From: Comamonadaceae bacterium
Lineage (GTDB): Bacteria > Pseudomonadota > Gammaproteobacteria > Burkholderiales > Burkholderiaceae_C
DNA length: 64,000 bases
Direction: 5' to 3'
NCBI GenBank assembly: GCA_947455465.1
Contig: CANGNS010000001.1
Span: forward strand, 1 to 64,000
Below are positions 18,484 through 26,300 of this stretch, piece after piece (within the stretch, counting starts at the first letter, position 1; the number at the start of each line of letters is the position of its first letter). The translations under genes and the position numbers were made by a program. The notes beneath the pieces were generated by a model, which was not told where the DNA came from, searched no databases, and saw only the letters and a list, made by a program, of their open reading frames with translations.

Positions 18484-18812
18484 GTTAAGTAGTCTTCTCT
18501 TATGGGAGAAAACTGATCGAGCAACATGCTTTTTTCCTCTAAGGCAGTTACGCCGTGACTCGTGTGGTGCGGTGCAATAAAAGCATCTCCCACTTTAAGT
18601 ATGCGAACTTTTCCGTCAATAATGGCCTCAAATGAACCGGCGATAACGTAGGCAATCTGGTCATGTATTTCATGCGAGTGCGGAGTGCCCACTGCGCCTT
18701 TGTCAAATTCCATGATTACGGACATGAGTTGCGGCGTATGTCCAACCACCTTGCGGCGAATGCCATCTTCCAGCTCGTTCCATGGTGTCTCTGCGTTATT
18801 GAAGAATTTCAT
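18480..18812 (-). CDS. KdgF-like cupin (unsaturated uronate linearisation)
   Basis: A 110-residue single cupin with AGGA ahead of the ATG. The metal motif is HSHEIHDQIAYVIAGSFE, and a second His lies in HHTSHGV. The tail DQFSPIREDYL is characteristic of KdgF proteins, which open 4,5-unsaturated uronates released by polysaccharide lyases. The downstream gene, overlapping by four bases, encodes the lyase candidate, which matches that role. Other small cupins share parts of this pattern, so the activity is inferred. Confidence 0.7.
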   Translation of the reverse strand: MKFFNNAETPWNELEDGIRRKVVGHTPQLMSVIMEFDKGAVGTPHSHEIHDQIAYVIAGSFEAIIDGKVRILKVGDAFIAPHHTSHGVTALEEKSMLLDQFSPIREDYLT

Positions 18813-19313
18813 GAGGTTTCCTGCGGTGTTAAAAAGTTAAGATTACTTTTAATATCGGCATAGTTATTAAAAATACTTCTGTAATTTTAATGGATTTAAA
18901 TAAATCGGTTGTTTTTAGGCTGGAGCGGGGAAGGTTATCAGTTTTGGTCAGTATGCCGTTCAGTAAATTGACATTGTTAATCCTGATCTTATTGTTGCTT
19001 TGTCATGTTGACCACCTAATTCCAATAGCGCATCAGCTTGGATCTACGCTGCTGCCCAGCGAGTATGGATCAGCAAGGGCTCTTGAATACCGCCATGGCA
19101 ACTACATGAACAGTTTTCGGTGACCTGTTATGACGACGGTGCCTATGGAAATAAATGGCATTTATTCTTTTTATGCCTGTGGTTACATTTTCCTGGCGCC
19201 ATTGCGATAATCACCAGCGGGTGACTTTCTTATCATCAAGGAACTTCTTTGTGCGATATGCAAATACTCCGCCAATGTTTTCTGGGCGCAATGCTTACCT
19301 GTTTTTTTACTGT
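18813..19313 (+). other. Gene-poor 500-bp stretch
   Basis: An A+T-rich stretch between the divergent cupin and SGNH genes. It probably holds their promoters. A 77-codon ORF at 18890-19123 has one hydrophobic run but no ribosome-binding site or recognisable family, so I do not call it. Confidence 0.5.
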
Positions 19314-20027
19314 ATGAATAAATTCCGCTTAGTTCTTCTCATCATGTTGGCCTCTCCGGCGATCGCCTTCGCCGTTGACAATTCGGTGCAGCGTTTGGAG
19401 AGATATGAACCAGCATTCAAGAGTTTTGCCGAGGCGGACCAAGCCAAGCCTGTTGCCAAGGGCGGAATTTTATTGGTGGGCAGTAGTATCTTTCGGCTCT
19501 GGGCCGACGTCTCCGAACAAATGGCGCCGCTGCCCGTCTTGAATCGCGCTTTTGGCGGTTCGCGTGTTGCGGATCAATTGGCGCGTTTCGAACAACTCGT
19601 ACCGACCTATGAGCCAAAAATCATTGTTTACTATTGCGGTAGCAACGACATCAAGGCCAATCAGGACTCACCGGAGGTGATCTTCAGTCGCTTTCGCCAG
19701 TTTTCTGAGCAGGTGCAGAGCCGGTATCCGGGGACGCGCCTGATTTTTGTGTCGACAACCCGATCGCCGGATCGCGTCGAACTTTGGGATAAGGTGGATC
19801 ACTACAACGCCCTGGTACGTGCCTATGTTTCCAGGACGCCGTATCACACCTTTATTGATATCAATCCTGCACTGGTGGATGTCAATGGCCATCCCAAGCT
19901 GGAACTCTACCGTGCAGACAAATTGCATTTTTATCCACAAGCTTACCTGGACTTCACGGCAATCATCAAGCCCGTGTTGACACGGATTTGGGCGGAGGTT
20001 AATGTGCCGGTGGCTATCTCGTTTTGA
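19314..20027 (+). CDS. Secreted SGNH/GDSL hydrolase
   Basis: A 237-residue protein starting at MNKFRLV. The 53 upstream in-frame residues lack signal character and are excluded. The signal peptide ends AIAFA-VD. SGNH blocks are visible in order: LLVGSSIFRLW (block I Ser), NRAFGGSR (Gly), YYCGSNDI (Asn) and ADKLHFYP (Asp-His). Members deacetylate sugars or hydrolyse lipids. In this cluster an acetylated polysaccharide is a reasonable substrate (inference). Confidence 0.85.
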   Translation: MNKFRLVLLIMLASPAIAFAVDNSVQRLERYEPAFKSFAEADQAKPVAKGGILLVGSSIFRLWADVSEQMAPLPVLNRAFGGSRVADQLARFEQLVPTYEPKIIVYYCGSNDIKANQDSPEVIFSRFRQFSEQVQSRYPGTRLIFVSTTRSPDRVELWDKVDHYNALVRAYVSRTPYHTFIDINPALVDVNGHPKLELYRADKLHFYPQAYLDFTAIIKPVLTRIWAEVNVPVAISF

Positions 20028-20040
20028 CGTTCCTACTAAC

Positions 20041-20086
20041 ATGTTTAAATTCTTCTGTAACGCCGCACCGAACCCCATGAAAGTTG
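20041..20086 (+). pseudogene. 5' fragment of a glutathione S-transferase gene
   Basis: The bases encode MFKFFCNAAPNPMKV, closely matching the start MLKFFYNTAPNPMKI of the intact GST gene at 51221. Similarity stops abruptly after about 46 bases and the frame leads into unrelated sequence. It is a broken N-terminal remnant left between the SGNH and DUF1961 genes. Confidence 0.65.
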
Positions 20087-20191
20087 TCGCAGATGCCGAT
20101 GCCTGGACTCTCCCGATGTTTAAGGGTGTAACAGGGGTGGACTCATGTCTATTACGTTTTACCTCTGAATGCGCGGCGGCCAGGGCTGGCT

Positions 20192-21022
20192 ATGTCCAAA
20201 TCTAAAGAGCCCGAGTTGGTGTGCCCAGCGTCGGCGGCGCCATCGCTAATGGACAGGCGCGAGTATCTACGCACCATACTACTGGCCGGTTCAGCGGCTG
20301 GCCTTACCGGGCAGGCGTTGGCCCAGACCGCTACAGGCCCTAGCTCGGGGACCCCGCAAAAGCGGATCTACTTCAACCCCCTGCGCACAGACCAGGACCT
20401 GCATGGCTTTCGATTGGAAGGCGCTGCACTCGTTCAGGCTACTGCACAAGGTATGCGGCTCAAGAATTCCTTATCACCCACACTGGGCCAGGAGTCCAAT
20501 TTCGTACTGTGGTGCCCGGAGGTATTTCCTGATCAGATAGAAATCCGCTGGAATTTCAGTCCTCTGGCTGAGCCGGGCCTGTGTGTAATGTTCTTTGCTG
20601 CGCAGGGCCTACTCCAGGGACAGTTCGTATCGCTTTTCGACGAACGCCTCGCCAAGCGTAAGGGCGAGTATGACCAGTACACCAAGTCGGATGTATCTGC
20701 TTTGCAAATTGCCTATTTCCGGCGACGCTACCCATCGGAGCGCGCGTTCCATGAATGCGTGCTGCGTCGTGCACCTGGCTTTCAGTTGCTAATGCGCGGA
20801 GCGGATCCCATCCCCAACGTTGAAGATGCCACTCCACCCTACAAAATGCGCATCGTCAAAAGGGCTCGCGTAGTCGAATTTTTCATAAACGACCTGTCTA
20901 TATTCAAGGGCGTCGACAACAGTTTGCATCCCACTACAGGCAGTGGGCATATTGGATTTCGGCAGATGGCACCGCTGGAGGCGGTTTATAGCGATCTTGA
21001 AGTGTTTGAACTTGGTGTGTAG
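20192..21022 (+). CDS. DUF1961-family secreted protein with Tat-like signal
   Basis: A 276-residue protein. DRREYLRTILLAGSAAG with ALAQ at the cleavage site resembles a twin-arginine signal. The mature part has YFNPLR, GFRLEGAA and the C-terminal GSGHIGFRQMAP pattern, typical of DUF1961 proteins, which have a predicted jelly-roll fold and occur with carbohydrate-degrading enzymes. It is the last gene before the integrative-element boundary. The function is not established. Confidence 0.65.
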   Translation: MSKSKEPELVCPASAAPSLMDRREYLRTILLAGSAAGLTGQALAQTATGPSSGTPQKRIYFNPLRTDQDLHGFRLEGAALVQATAQGMRLKNSLSPTLGQESNFVLWCPEVFPDQIEIRWNFSPLAEPGLCVMFFAAQGLLQGQFVSLFDERLAKRKGEYDQYTKSDVSALQIAYFRRRYPSERAFHECVLRRAPGFQLLMRGADPIPNVEDATPPYKMRIVKRARVVEFFINDLSIFKGVDNSLHPTTGSGHIGFRQMAPLEAVYSDLEVFELGV

Positions 21023-21103
21023 AGAAAGATGTACCGTGGCTTCATTGCTCTTGTGAATCCTTGGCAACAAAGCACTGGATGTCTGGGCGCGCTTATGCGC
21101 CTC

Positions 21104-21239
21104 AGGAGTGCGCATAAGCGCAAAATGCTTTCGTCTTACTGAACAATCAACCAATGGTCGACGTATATAAGGTGCAAGAAGCGTGTAATTGAAAATTGAA
21201 ATAAAAACAACGTACTAAGTCGTCGTTTTTACAGGGGGA
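21104..21239 (-). repeat. Remnant of a related element: integrase start, promoter and tRNA terminator
   Basis: This stretch is a diverged copy of 62406-62544. It keeps the integrase start codon and first four codons (MRTP at 21115 leftward), then unrelated sequence. It also keeps the upstream A/T-rich region with one CGTGTAA and the hairpin 21203-21230 (AAAAACAACG with CGTCGTTTTT, one mismatch), which matches the terminator behind tRNA-Asn. The likely origin is an older element that used the same tRNA-Asn site and was then largely deleted. Confidence 0.75.
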
Positions 21240-21284
21240 TGGCTCCTCGACCTGGGCTCGAACCAGGGACCTACGGATTAACAG
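21240..21284 (-). repeat. Left attachment site: 45-bp copy of the tRNA-Asn 3' part
   Basis: Forty-five bases identical to 62545-62589, covering CCA, the acceptor 3' strand, T-arm, variable loop and anticodon arm of tRNA-Asn. Identity ends at 21285, so no tRNA can be made here. It lies in the same orientation as the intact tRNA 41.3 kb away, as expected for attL/attR of an element that integrates into the tRNA 3' end. Confidence 0.88.
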
Positions 21285-21342
21285 AAAACTAGGTTTCTGA
21301 AATGCCTATATAAATCAATAATTTATATAAGTAAAAATTGAA

Positions 21343-21361
21343 CGTGTAATAAATCGTGTAA
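21343..21361 (+). promoter_or_regulatory. Candidate integrase arm-type sites, left end
   Basis: CGTGTAA occurs at 21343-21349 and 21355-21361, spaced 12 bases apart, mirroring a pair 11 bases apart at the right end. The surrounding 21285-21594 has no gene. The motifs resemble arm-type binding sites of tyrosine integrases by position only. Confidence 0.5.
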
Positions 21362-21594
21362 CAGTCAATTTTGTTGCATTATGTAACAAACTGGTTTTTT
21401 GCTCCATTTTCACTCAGGTCAAATTGAAAAATCAAGTGGGCGAGGGTGATTTCACTCGGATTGGATCGTTGGTGTCGCTCGCTACCGGGCAGACCGCCAG
21501 TTAGCATTTACATAGTGAGGGTGGTGCATGTGGTTGCGATGGGGCAATCTTCATGAAACATCTTTAATTACAGGTGCATCCCCCTCGCCCAAGC

Positions 21595-22476
21595 TTATCC
21601 CAGCAAAATTGTTTTCACTCGAGTACGTAGGAGGCTACACAGGGGTGACTCGCTCCTGGATCTCAGTGATACCCACCCGAACTTGGCACTTGCATTAAGT
21701 TGCGGGGACATCTTGATTGCCACCAAATCTGGCGCGAGCGATCTAACAGCCACGACAATTGCATCGGTGGAGCGCGCAACTTCTACCAAGCTGGGTAATT
21801 CCTCACAGCGCAAATTAACCATGACGTCTGGATGCGCGTCAGGGCCGTAGCGGTCTACCAGAATGCGCGCCACTTCATCGCTCAAGGGTGTTGAAGCTAC
21901 TGGGTAGGCTTGAACCATTTGTAGCGTTACCTCTCGAATCATGGCTAGTGGATGGTCTTTACGGCACATAAATGCTCCCGACATTTCGCACAAAGTTTCT
22001 ACCAACAAATCACTGGATGGGCTGAGAGAGCGTATGTCCAGCACTAGCGCATCGAGCGTGCGGTCGCGCAGCGCTTGCACCAGCGCGGCGGTACTGCCTC
22101 TGGCGATGTGTAGATGTGCTTTTGGATAAGTGGACGCCATAAATGTCAACAAAGGCGTCATCAATAAGGCTCCCGGACCTGAACCCAAACCAAGCGTAAC
22201 GGTCCCCGACTGGCCGCCTAGCAATTGTTGCCCGCTTTGTTTTAAGTTGTTGGCCCCATCAACCAGGGTGCGCGCCTGGTCCACGATATGCCGACCGAAG
22301 GCGGTGAGCTCACTTTTGCGGCCTACGCGATCGAACAAGGGCTGACCCAACTCCTCCTCCAAAGACTGAATGCTGCGTGTCAGGGCAGGTTGGGTCAGGT
22401 GCAGCTTTTCCGACGCCTTACTAAAGGAGCCAAGCTGGGCTAATACCAAAAAATGCCGCAATTGGACGAGTGTCAT
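21595..22476 (-). CDS. LysR-family transcriptional regulator
   Basis: A 293-residue protein from the ATG at 22476 (MTLVQLRHFL). The longer ORF to 22527 starts within the promoter region. The N-terminal winged HTH (about 1-60: SFSKASEKLHLTQPALTRSI) is followed by a LysR substrate domain. It is divergent from the Bug receptor and hippurate hydrolase-like genes with 108 bases between, so it probably controls them. The inducer is unknown, with hippurate or benzoate as context candidates. Confidence 0.9.
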   Translation of the reverse strand: MTLVQLRHFLVLAQLGSFSKASEKLHLTQPALTRSIQSLEEELGQPLFDRVGRKSELTAFGRHIVDQARTLVDGANNLKQSGQQLLGGQSGTVTLGLGSGPGALLMTPLLTFMASTYPKAHLHIARGSTAALVQALRDRTLDALVLDIRSLSPSSDLLVETLCEMSGAFMCRKDHPLAMIREVTLQMVQAYPVASTPLSDEVARILVDRYGPDAHPDVMVNLRCEELPSLVEVARSTDAIVVAVRSLAPDLVAIKMSPQLNASAKFGWVSLRSRSESPLCSLLRTRVKTILLG

Positions 22477-22584
22477 GGAAATTTTTATATATGCATATAA
22501 ATTATAGTAAATCAAAAAATTATGCATTGGACATCATTCCTGGCAATTCTTAGGATGTGGCCAATTCAACAGGAGAAGCTAGAC
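22477..22584. promoter_or_regulatory. Divergent promoter region, LysR/Bug genes
   Basis: The 108 bases contain a perfect 12-bp palindrome TATATGCATATA (22488-22499) suited to a LysR dimer. A second ATGCAT lies at 22522-22527. ATGCAT hexamers also cluster upstream of boxC, so BoxR could act here too (inference). Confidence 0.5.
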
Positions 22585-23583
22585 ATGTCGCTTGCACGAA
22601 TCCATTTAGTTGGTCTGATTACCACTCTCATCAGCCTTGTTGCCCCGGCGCCAGCCTGTGCGGCAGACGCCTATCCCAGCAAGCCGGTCTCCATCATGGT
22701 GCCCTATCCGGCTGGCGGCTTGTCGGACATCATCGCTCGCACAGTCAACAATGCATTGTCCAAAAATTTCGGGCAAACGGTAATTGTTGAAAACCTTGGT
22801 GGCGCCAGTGGGTCTATTGCTGCGCAAAAAGTCCTGAATGCGCCTGCGGACGGGCAAATCATCTTCCAAGGCTCACCCAACGAGCTGATTCTGGCGCCGC
22901 TGGCCATATCGGCAATCAAGTTCAAGAGTGAGGATTTCCGCTTGGTGCAAATGATTTCTACCGCGCAAATTGGTTTTCTCGTTCGCAAAGACTTGCCGGT
23001 CAATTCCGTAGACGAGTTTTTGGATTACGCCCGCAAAGAAGCGCAGGCAGGACGCCCTGTTAGCTATGCCAGTGTGGGCCCTGGCTCGTTCTACCATTTG
23101 CTGGGCGAACACTTATCTAAAACCACCAACATTCCGATGACGCACATACCCTATAAAGGTGCTGCGCCTGCGAACCAAGACTTGCTGGGCGGACAAGTGG
23201 ATATCTTCTTGGCCCCCTTTGGCAAGGCCTATGAAGAAATGCAAAAACAGGGCAAGCTCAAGGTCTTGGCCATGCTCAACAGCGAGCGACTGGAGTCGGT
23301 CAAAGAGTACCCGGCCATTAGTGAAAGTAAGTCGTTGAGGAATTTCACCTTCAATATATGGACAGGCTATTTTGTGAAAAAAGACACGCCCGAGCCGATT
23401 GTGCAAGTGGTACACAAGGCCATTAGTGATGCATTGAACGACCCCGCCGTGCACAGCGGCTTGGAAGCCAACAACCAGTTGGTAGTAAAACCTCTGTCCC
23501 TACAAGCCGCGGCCAAAGCCTATGCCGATGGCACGGTTCAGTTCCGCGCCATTGCCAAGTCGATTAACCTACAGCCACAGTGA
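22585..23583 (+). CDS. Bug-family (TctC-like) periplasmic solute-binding protein
   Basis: A 332-residue receptor with AGGAG nine bases before the ATG at 22585. The signal peptide ends ACA-AD. The mature protein starts YPSKPVSIMVPYPAGGLSD and has the family segment VENLGGASGSIAA, and later HIPYKGAAPANQDLLGG. Bug proteins bind small carboxylates or amides for tripartite transport or sensing. No TctA/TctB permease is nearby, so it is an orphan receptor. It ends one base before the amidohydrolase start, so hippurate is a plausible ligand (inference). Confidence 0.85.
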   Translation: MSLARIHLVGLITTLISLVAPAPACAADAYPSKPVSIMVPYPAGGLSDIIARTVNNALSKNFGQTVIVENLGGASGSIAAQKVLNAPADGQIIFQGSPNELILAPLAISAIKFKSEDFRLVQMISTAQIGFLVRKDLPVNSVDEFLDYARKEAQAGRPVSYASVGPGSFYHLLGEHLSKTTNIPMTHIPYKGAAPANQDLLGGQVDIFLAPFGKAYEEMQKQGKLKVLAMLNSERLESVKEYPAISESKSLRNFTFNIWTGYFVKKDTPEPIVQVVHKAISDALNDPAVHSGLEANNQLVVKPLSLQAAAKAYADGTVQFRAIAKSINLQPQ

Positions 23584-23584
23584 A

Positions 23585-24760
23585 ATGACGTATTTGCGCC
23601 ATGCGCTAGCTGCACGGGTAGGTGAATTTATTCAACTGCGGCGCGATATCCATCGCCATCCTGAGTTAGCCTTTGAAGAGCATCAAACCTCGGAACTAGT
23701 CGCTGCCAAATTAGCGGCCTGGGGCTACGAGGTGCACCGTGGCCTTGGCGGCACGGGGGTGGTGGGCACCATGAAGCGCGGCAATTCAGATAGAAGCGTA
23801 GGCCTGCGCGCAGATATGGACGCACTGCCCATTCAAGAGCAAACCGGGCTCGACTGGGCCAGCCAAGTACCCGGGCGTATGCATGCCTGCGGTCACGATG
23901 GCCATACGGCCATGTTGTTGGCGGCAGCACATGCCTTGGCGCAAGACGCCGACTTCACCGGCACACTGCATCTGATATTTCAGCCTGCCGAAGAAGGTGG
24001 CGGCGGGGCCTTGCGCATGATGCAAGACGGGCTGTTTGCGCGCTTCCCCTGCGACGCGGTATTTGCCATGCACAACATGCCAGGGGTGCCTGCGGGCCAC
24101 TTTGTCTTTCGCGACGGGCCCGCCATGGCCTCCAGCGACTACGTCACGATTAAGGTACATGGCACAGGCGGTCATGGGGCGATGCCACACCGTGCTGCCG
24201 ATCCATTGGTTGCGGCTGCAAGCATCGTAATGGCTTTACAAACCGTGGTGTCGCGCAATGTAGATCCACTCGATACCGCCGTAGTGACCGTGGGCGCCAT
24301 GCACTCGGGTCAGGCAAATAACGTCATCCCCGCTATGGCCACCTTGGAGCTAAGCGTACGGGCACTTACACCGCAAGTGCGCACCCTGCTGGAACAACGC
24401 ATCAAGGCCCTGGTTGAAGCACAGGCAGATAGTTTTGGGGTGCGCGCTGAGGTAGTGTGGAAACCAGGTTACTGCGTGCTGGTCAATACAGTAAAAGAAA
24501 CCAATTTTGCGCGCCAAGTGGCTGTTGACACCTTTGGTGCAGACCGCGTTACGCTGCACGGGCCGGCGCTCACTGGTAGCGAAGATTTTGCCTTCATGTT
24601 GGAGCAAGTGCCTGGGAGCTATTTTTTAATCGGTAATGGCGACGGCGAATCCGCTGGTGCTTGCATGGTGCATAACCCTGGCTACGATTTCAATGATGAC
24701 AATATCCTGATCGGCGCTAACTATTGGGTGAGCTTAGTAAGGAAATTTTTCACACATTAA
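23585..24760 (+). CDS. M20D amidohydrolase, probable hippurate hydrolase
   Basis: A 391-residue metallo-amidohydrolase beginning MTYLRHAL, one base after the Bug gene stop. Metal and catalytic residues of the family are present: Asp78 (RADMDALP), Cys102 and His104 (HACGHDGHT), Glu136-Glu137 (QPAEEGGGG), His163 (AMHNMP), and late TGSEDFAF. The family cleaves N-acyl amino acids, including hippurate and IAA conjugates. Here a complete benzoate pathway and a glycine riboswitch with an amino-acid oxidase follow, making benzoylglycine the best substrate guess. Its specificity is not proven by sequence. Confidence 0.82.
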   Translation: MTYLRHALAARVGEFIQLRRDIHRHPELAFEEHQTSELVAAKLAAWGYEVHRGLGGTGVVGTMKRGNSDRSVGLRADMDALPIQEQTGLDWASQVPGRMHACGHDGHTAMLLAAAHALAQDADFTGTLHLIFQPAEEGGGGALRMMQDGLFARFPCDAVFAMHNMPGVPAGHFVFRDGPAMASSDYVTIKVHGTGGHGAMPHRAADPLVAAASIVMALQTVVSRNVDPLDTAVVTVGAMHSGQANNVIPAMATLELSVRALTPQVRTLLEQRIKALVEAQADSFGVRAEVVWKPGYCVLVNTVKETNFARQVAVDTFGADRVTLHGPALTGSEDFAFMLEQVPGSYFLIGNGDGESAGACMVHNPGYDFNDDNILIGANYWVSLVRKFFTH

Positions 24761-24779
24761 ATGTTTTAACCAGTGGCAT

Positions 24780-24958
24780 CGGGAGAGATTGCTCTTGGGA
24801 GCGACGCCGAAGGAGCAACCGCCCCGGAAACTCTCAGGCAAAAGGACCGATGACACAGCACATTCTGAAGAGCGTTTGCCGTTTTCGTCCGTCAAACCAC
24901 CGCAGGAGCAAATTGCAACAGGCTTGCAATGAATCTCTCAGGTTCCAAACAGAAGGGG
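24780..24958 (+). promoter_or_regulatory. Tandem glycine riboswitch (gcvT-type)
   Basis: The first aptamer (about 24781-24849) has the classic GGGAGAG opening, GCCGAAGGAGCAACCGCCCC and AACTCTCAGGCAAAAGGACC. The second (about 24863-24956) has CACCGCAGGAGCAAATTG and AATCTCTCAGGTTCC, then ACAGAAGGGG. This is the standard two-aptamer layout that binds glycine. It lies between the amidohydrolase and the DadA-like gene, so it should control the latter in response to glycine. I cannot tell transcriptional from translational control, but most such riboswitches turn genes on. Confidence 0.93.
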
Positions 24959-25015
24959 CGCCATGCACACGTCTTGTGGCATGGCTCAACCCATGACGTT
25001 GTGAAAGACCTGAGT

Positions 25016-26293
25016 ATGAAAACAATCGCAGTAGTAGGTGGCGGCATCACCGGCGTGACAACTGCCTACGCTTTAGCTATACGTGGCTTTTCCGTCACTT
25101 TATTTGAGCGCCATCGCTATGCAGCCATGGAAACTTCGTTTGCTAATGGTGGACAGTTGTCTGCGTCCAACGCCGAGGTGTGGACCCATTGGTCTACTAT
25201 TTTGAAGGGCATGAAGTGGATGCTAAAAAACGATGCGCCTTTATTGGTCAACCCCAAGCCCAGTTGGCACAAGCTTTCATGGTTCGCCGAATTTATTGGG
25301 GCTATGCCGCACTACGAAAAAAATACCATAGAGACAGCGCGCTTAGCCATTGCTGCGCGCCAATATTTGTTTGCCTGGGCAGAGGCAGAAGGCATTGACT
25401 TTGATCTGAAAAAGCAAGGAATATTGCATATTTATCGCGATAAAAAAGGGTTTGACCATGCAGGCAAAGTAAGCCAACTGCTGGCGCAAGGTGGGCTGGC
25501 GCGTTGTGCCGTGACGCCTGAGGAGATGAAGGCGATTGAACCGACGCTGGCCGGCGATTATTACGGCGGCTACTTTACCGATAGTGATTCGACTGGAGAC
25601 ATACACAAATTTACCCACGGCTTAGCCAAGGCGGCTGCGCGTTTGGGGGTCAGCACGCTTTACGACCAGGACGTTATCTCTGTTAGCAGCAACGACCGAC
25701 AGGCCGTCATCACGGTGAGACACAGCGATGCCAGGCCCTGCGTTCACACTTTTGATGGCGTAGTTGTCTGCGCGGGTGTCGCAAGTCGGCAGTTCGCAGA
25801 GCAATTGGGCGACCGCGTCAATATTTATCCGGTCAAGGGCTACTCGATTACGGTAAACCTGCAGGACCCTGAAAGCCAAGCTGGGGCCCCTACGGTAAGC
25901 CTTTTGGATGATGAGACTAAATTGGTAACGAGCCGCTTGGGCCTAGACCGTTTCCGGGTGGCTGGAACGGCTGAATTCAATGGCTATAACCGCGATATAC
26001 GCGCAGACCGGATTGCACCGCTAGTGCAATGGGTGCAACGCTGCTTCCCAAAAATCGACACCCGCTCCGTGGTGCCCTGGGCAGGATTGCGGCCCATGAT
26101 GCCCAATATGATGCCCAAAGTGGGCAGAGGCCATTTATCCAATGTGTTCTACAACACCGGACATGGCCACCTGGGGTGGACGCTGTCTGCAATCACTGCC
26201 GATATGGTGGCTGACATCATTGCCAAGCCCATGAACCTACAAGTAGCCGTCGGGCACTTCAATGTTCAAGCTAAGCCTGGTAGCATTTTTTAA
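25016..26293 (+). CDS. DadA-type FAD amino-acid dehydrogenase, probably glycine-oxidising
   Basis: A 425-residue flavoprotein from MKTIAVVGGGITG (FAD motif at about 5-13). Family signs include FANGGQLSASNAEVWTHW and the C-terminal WAGLRPMMPN with NTGHGHLGWT. D-amino acid dehydrogenases oxidise D-Ala and related amino acids to keto acids, and some accept glycine. The glycine riboswitch 58 bases upstream implies that glycine is the signal, and here perhaps the substrate, giving glyoxylate and ammonia. It is convergent with the thiolase, with seven bases between. Confidence 0.85.
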   Translation: MKTIAVVGGGITGVTTAYALAIRGFSVTLFERHRYAAMETSFANGGQLSASNAEVWTHWSTILKGMKWMLKNDAPLLVNPKPSWHKLSWFAEFIGAMPHYEKNTIETARLAIAARQYLFAWAEAEGIDFDLKKQGILHIYRDKKGFDHAGKVSQLLAQGGLARCAVTPEEMKAIEPTLAGDYYGGYFTDSDSTGDIHKFTHGLAKAAARLGVSTLYDQDVISVSSNDRQAVITVRHSDARPCVHTFDGVVVCAGVASRQFAEQLGDRVNIYPVKGYSITVNLQDPESQAGAPTVSLLDDETKLVTSRLGLDRFRVAGTAEFNGYNRDIRADRIAPLVQWVQRCFPKIDTRSVVPWAGLRPMMPNMMPKVGRGHLSNVFYNTGHGHLGWTLSAITADMVADIIAKPMNLQVAVGHFNVQAKPGSIF

Positions 26294-26300
26294 AGGCTTA

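Noticed and set aside
18890-19123. 77-codon ORF with a hydrophobic run
   Set aside because: It has no ribosome-binding site and no recognisable family, and its codon use looks random.
19932-19940. TTATCCACA DnaA box
   Set aside because: It lies inside the SGNH hydrolase coding region with no cluster around it, so it is probably chance.
21240-21284. A second tRNA-Asn gene
   Set aside because: Only the 3' 45 bases match; the D-arm and 5' acceptor strand are absent.
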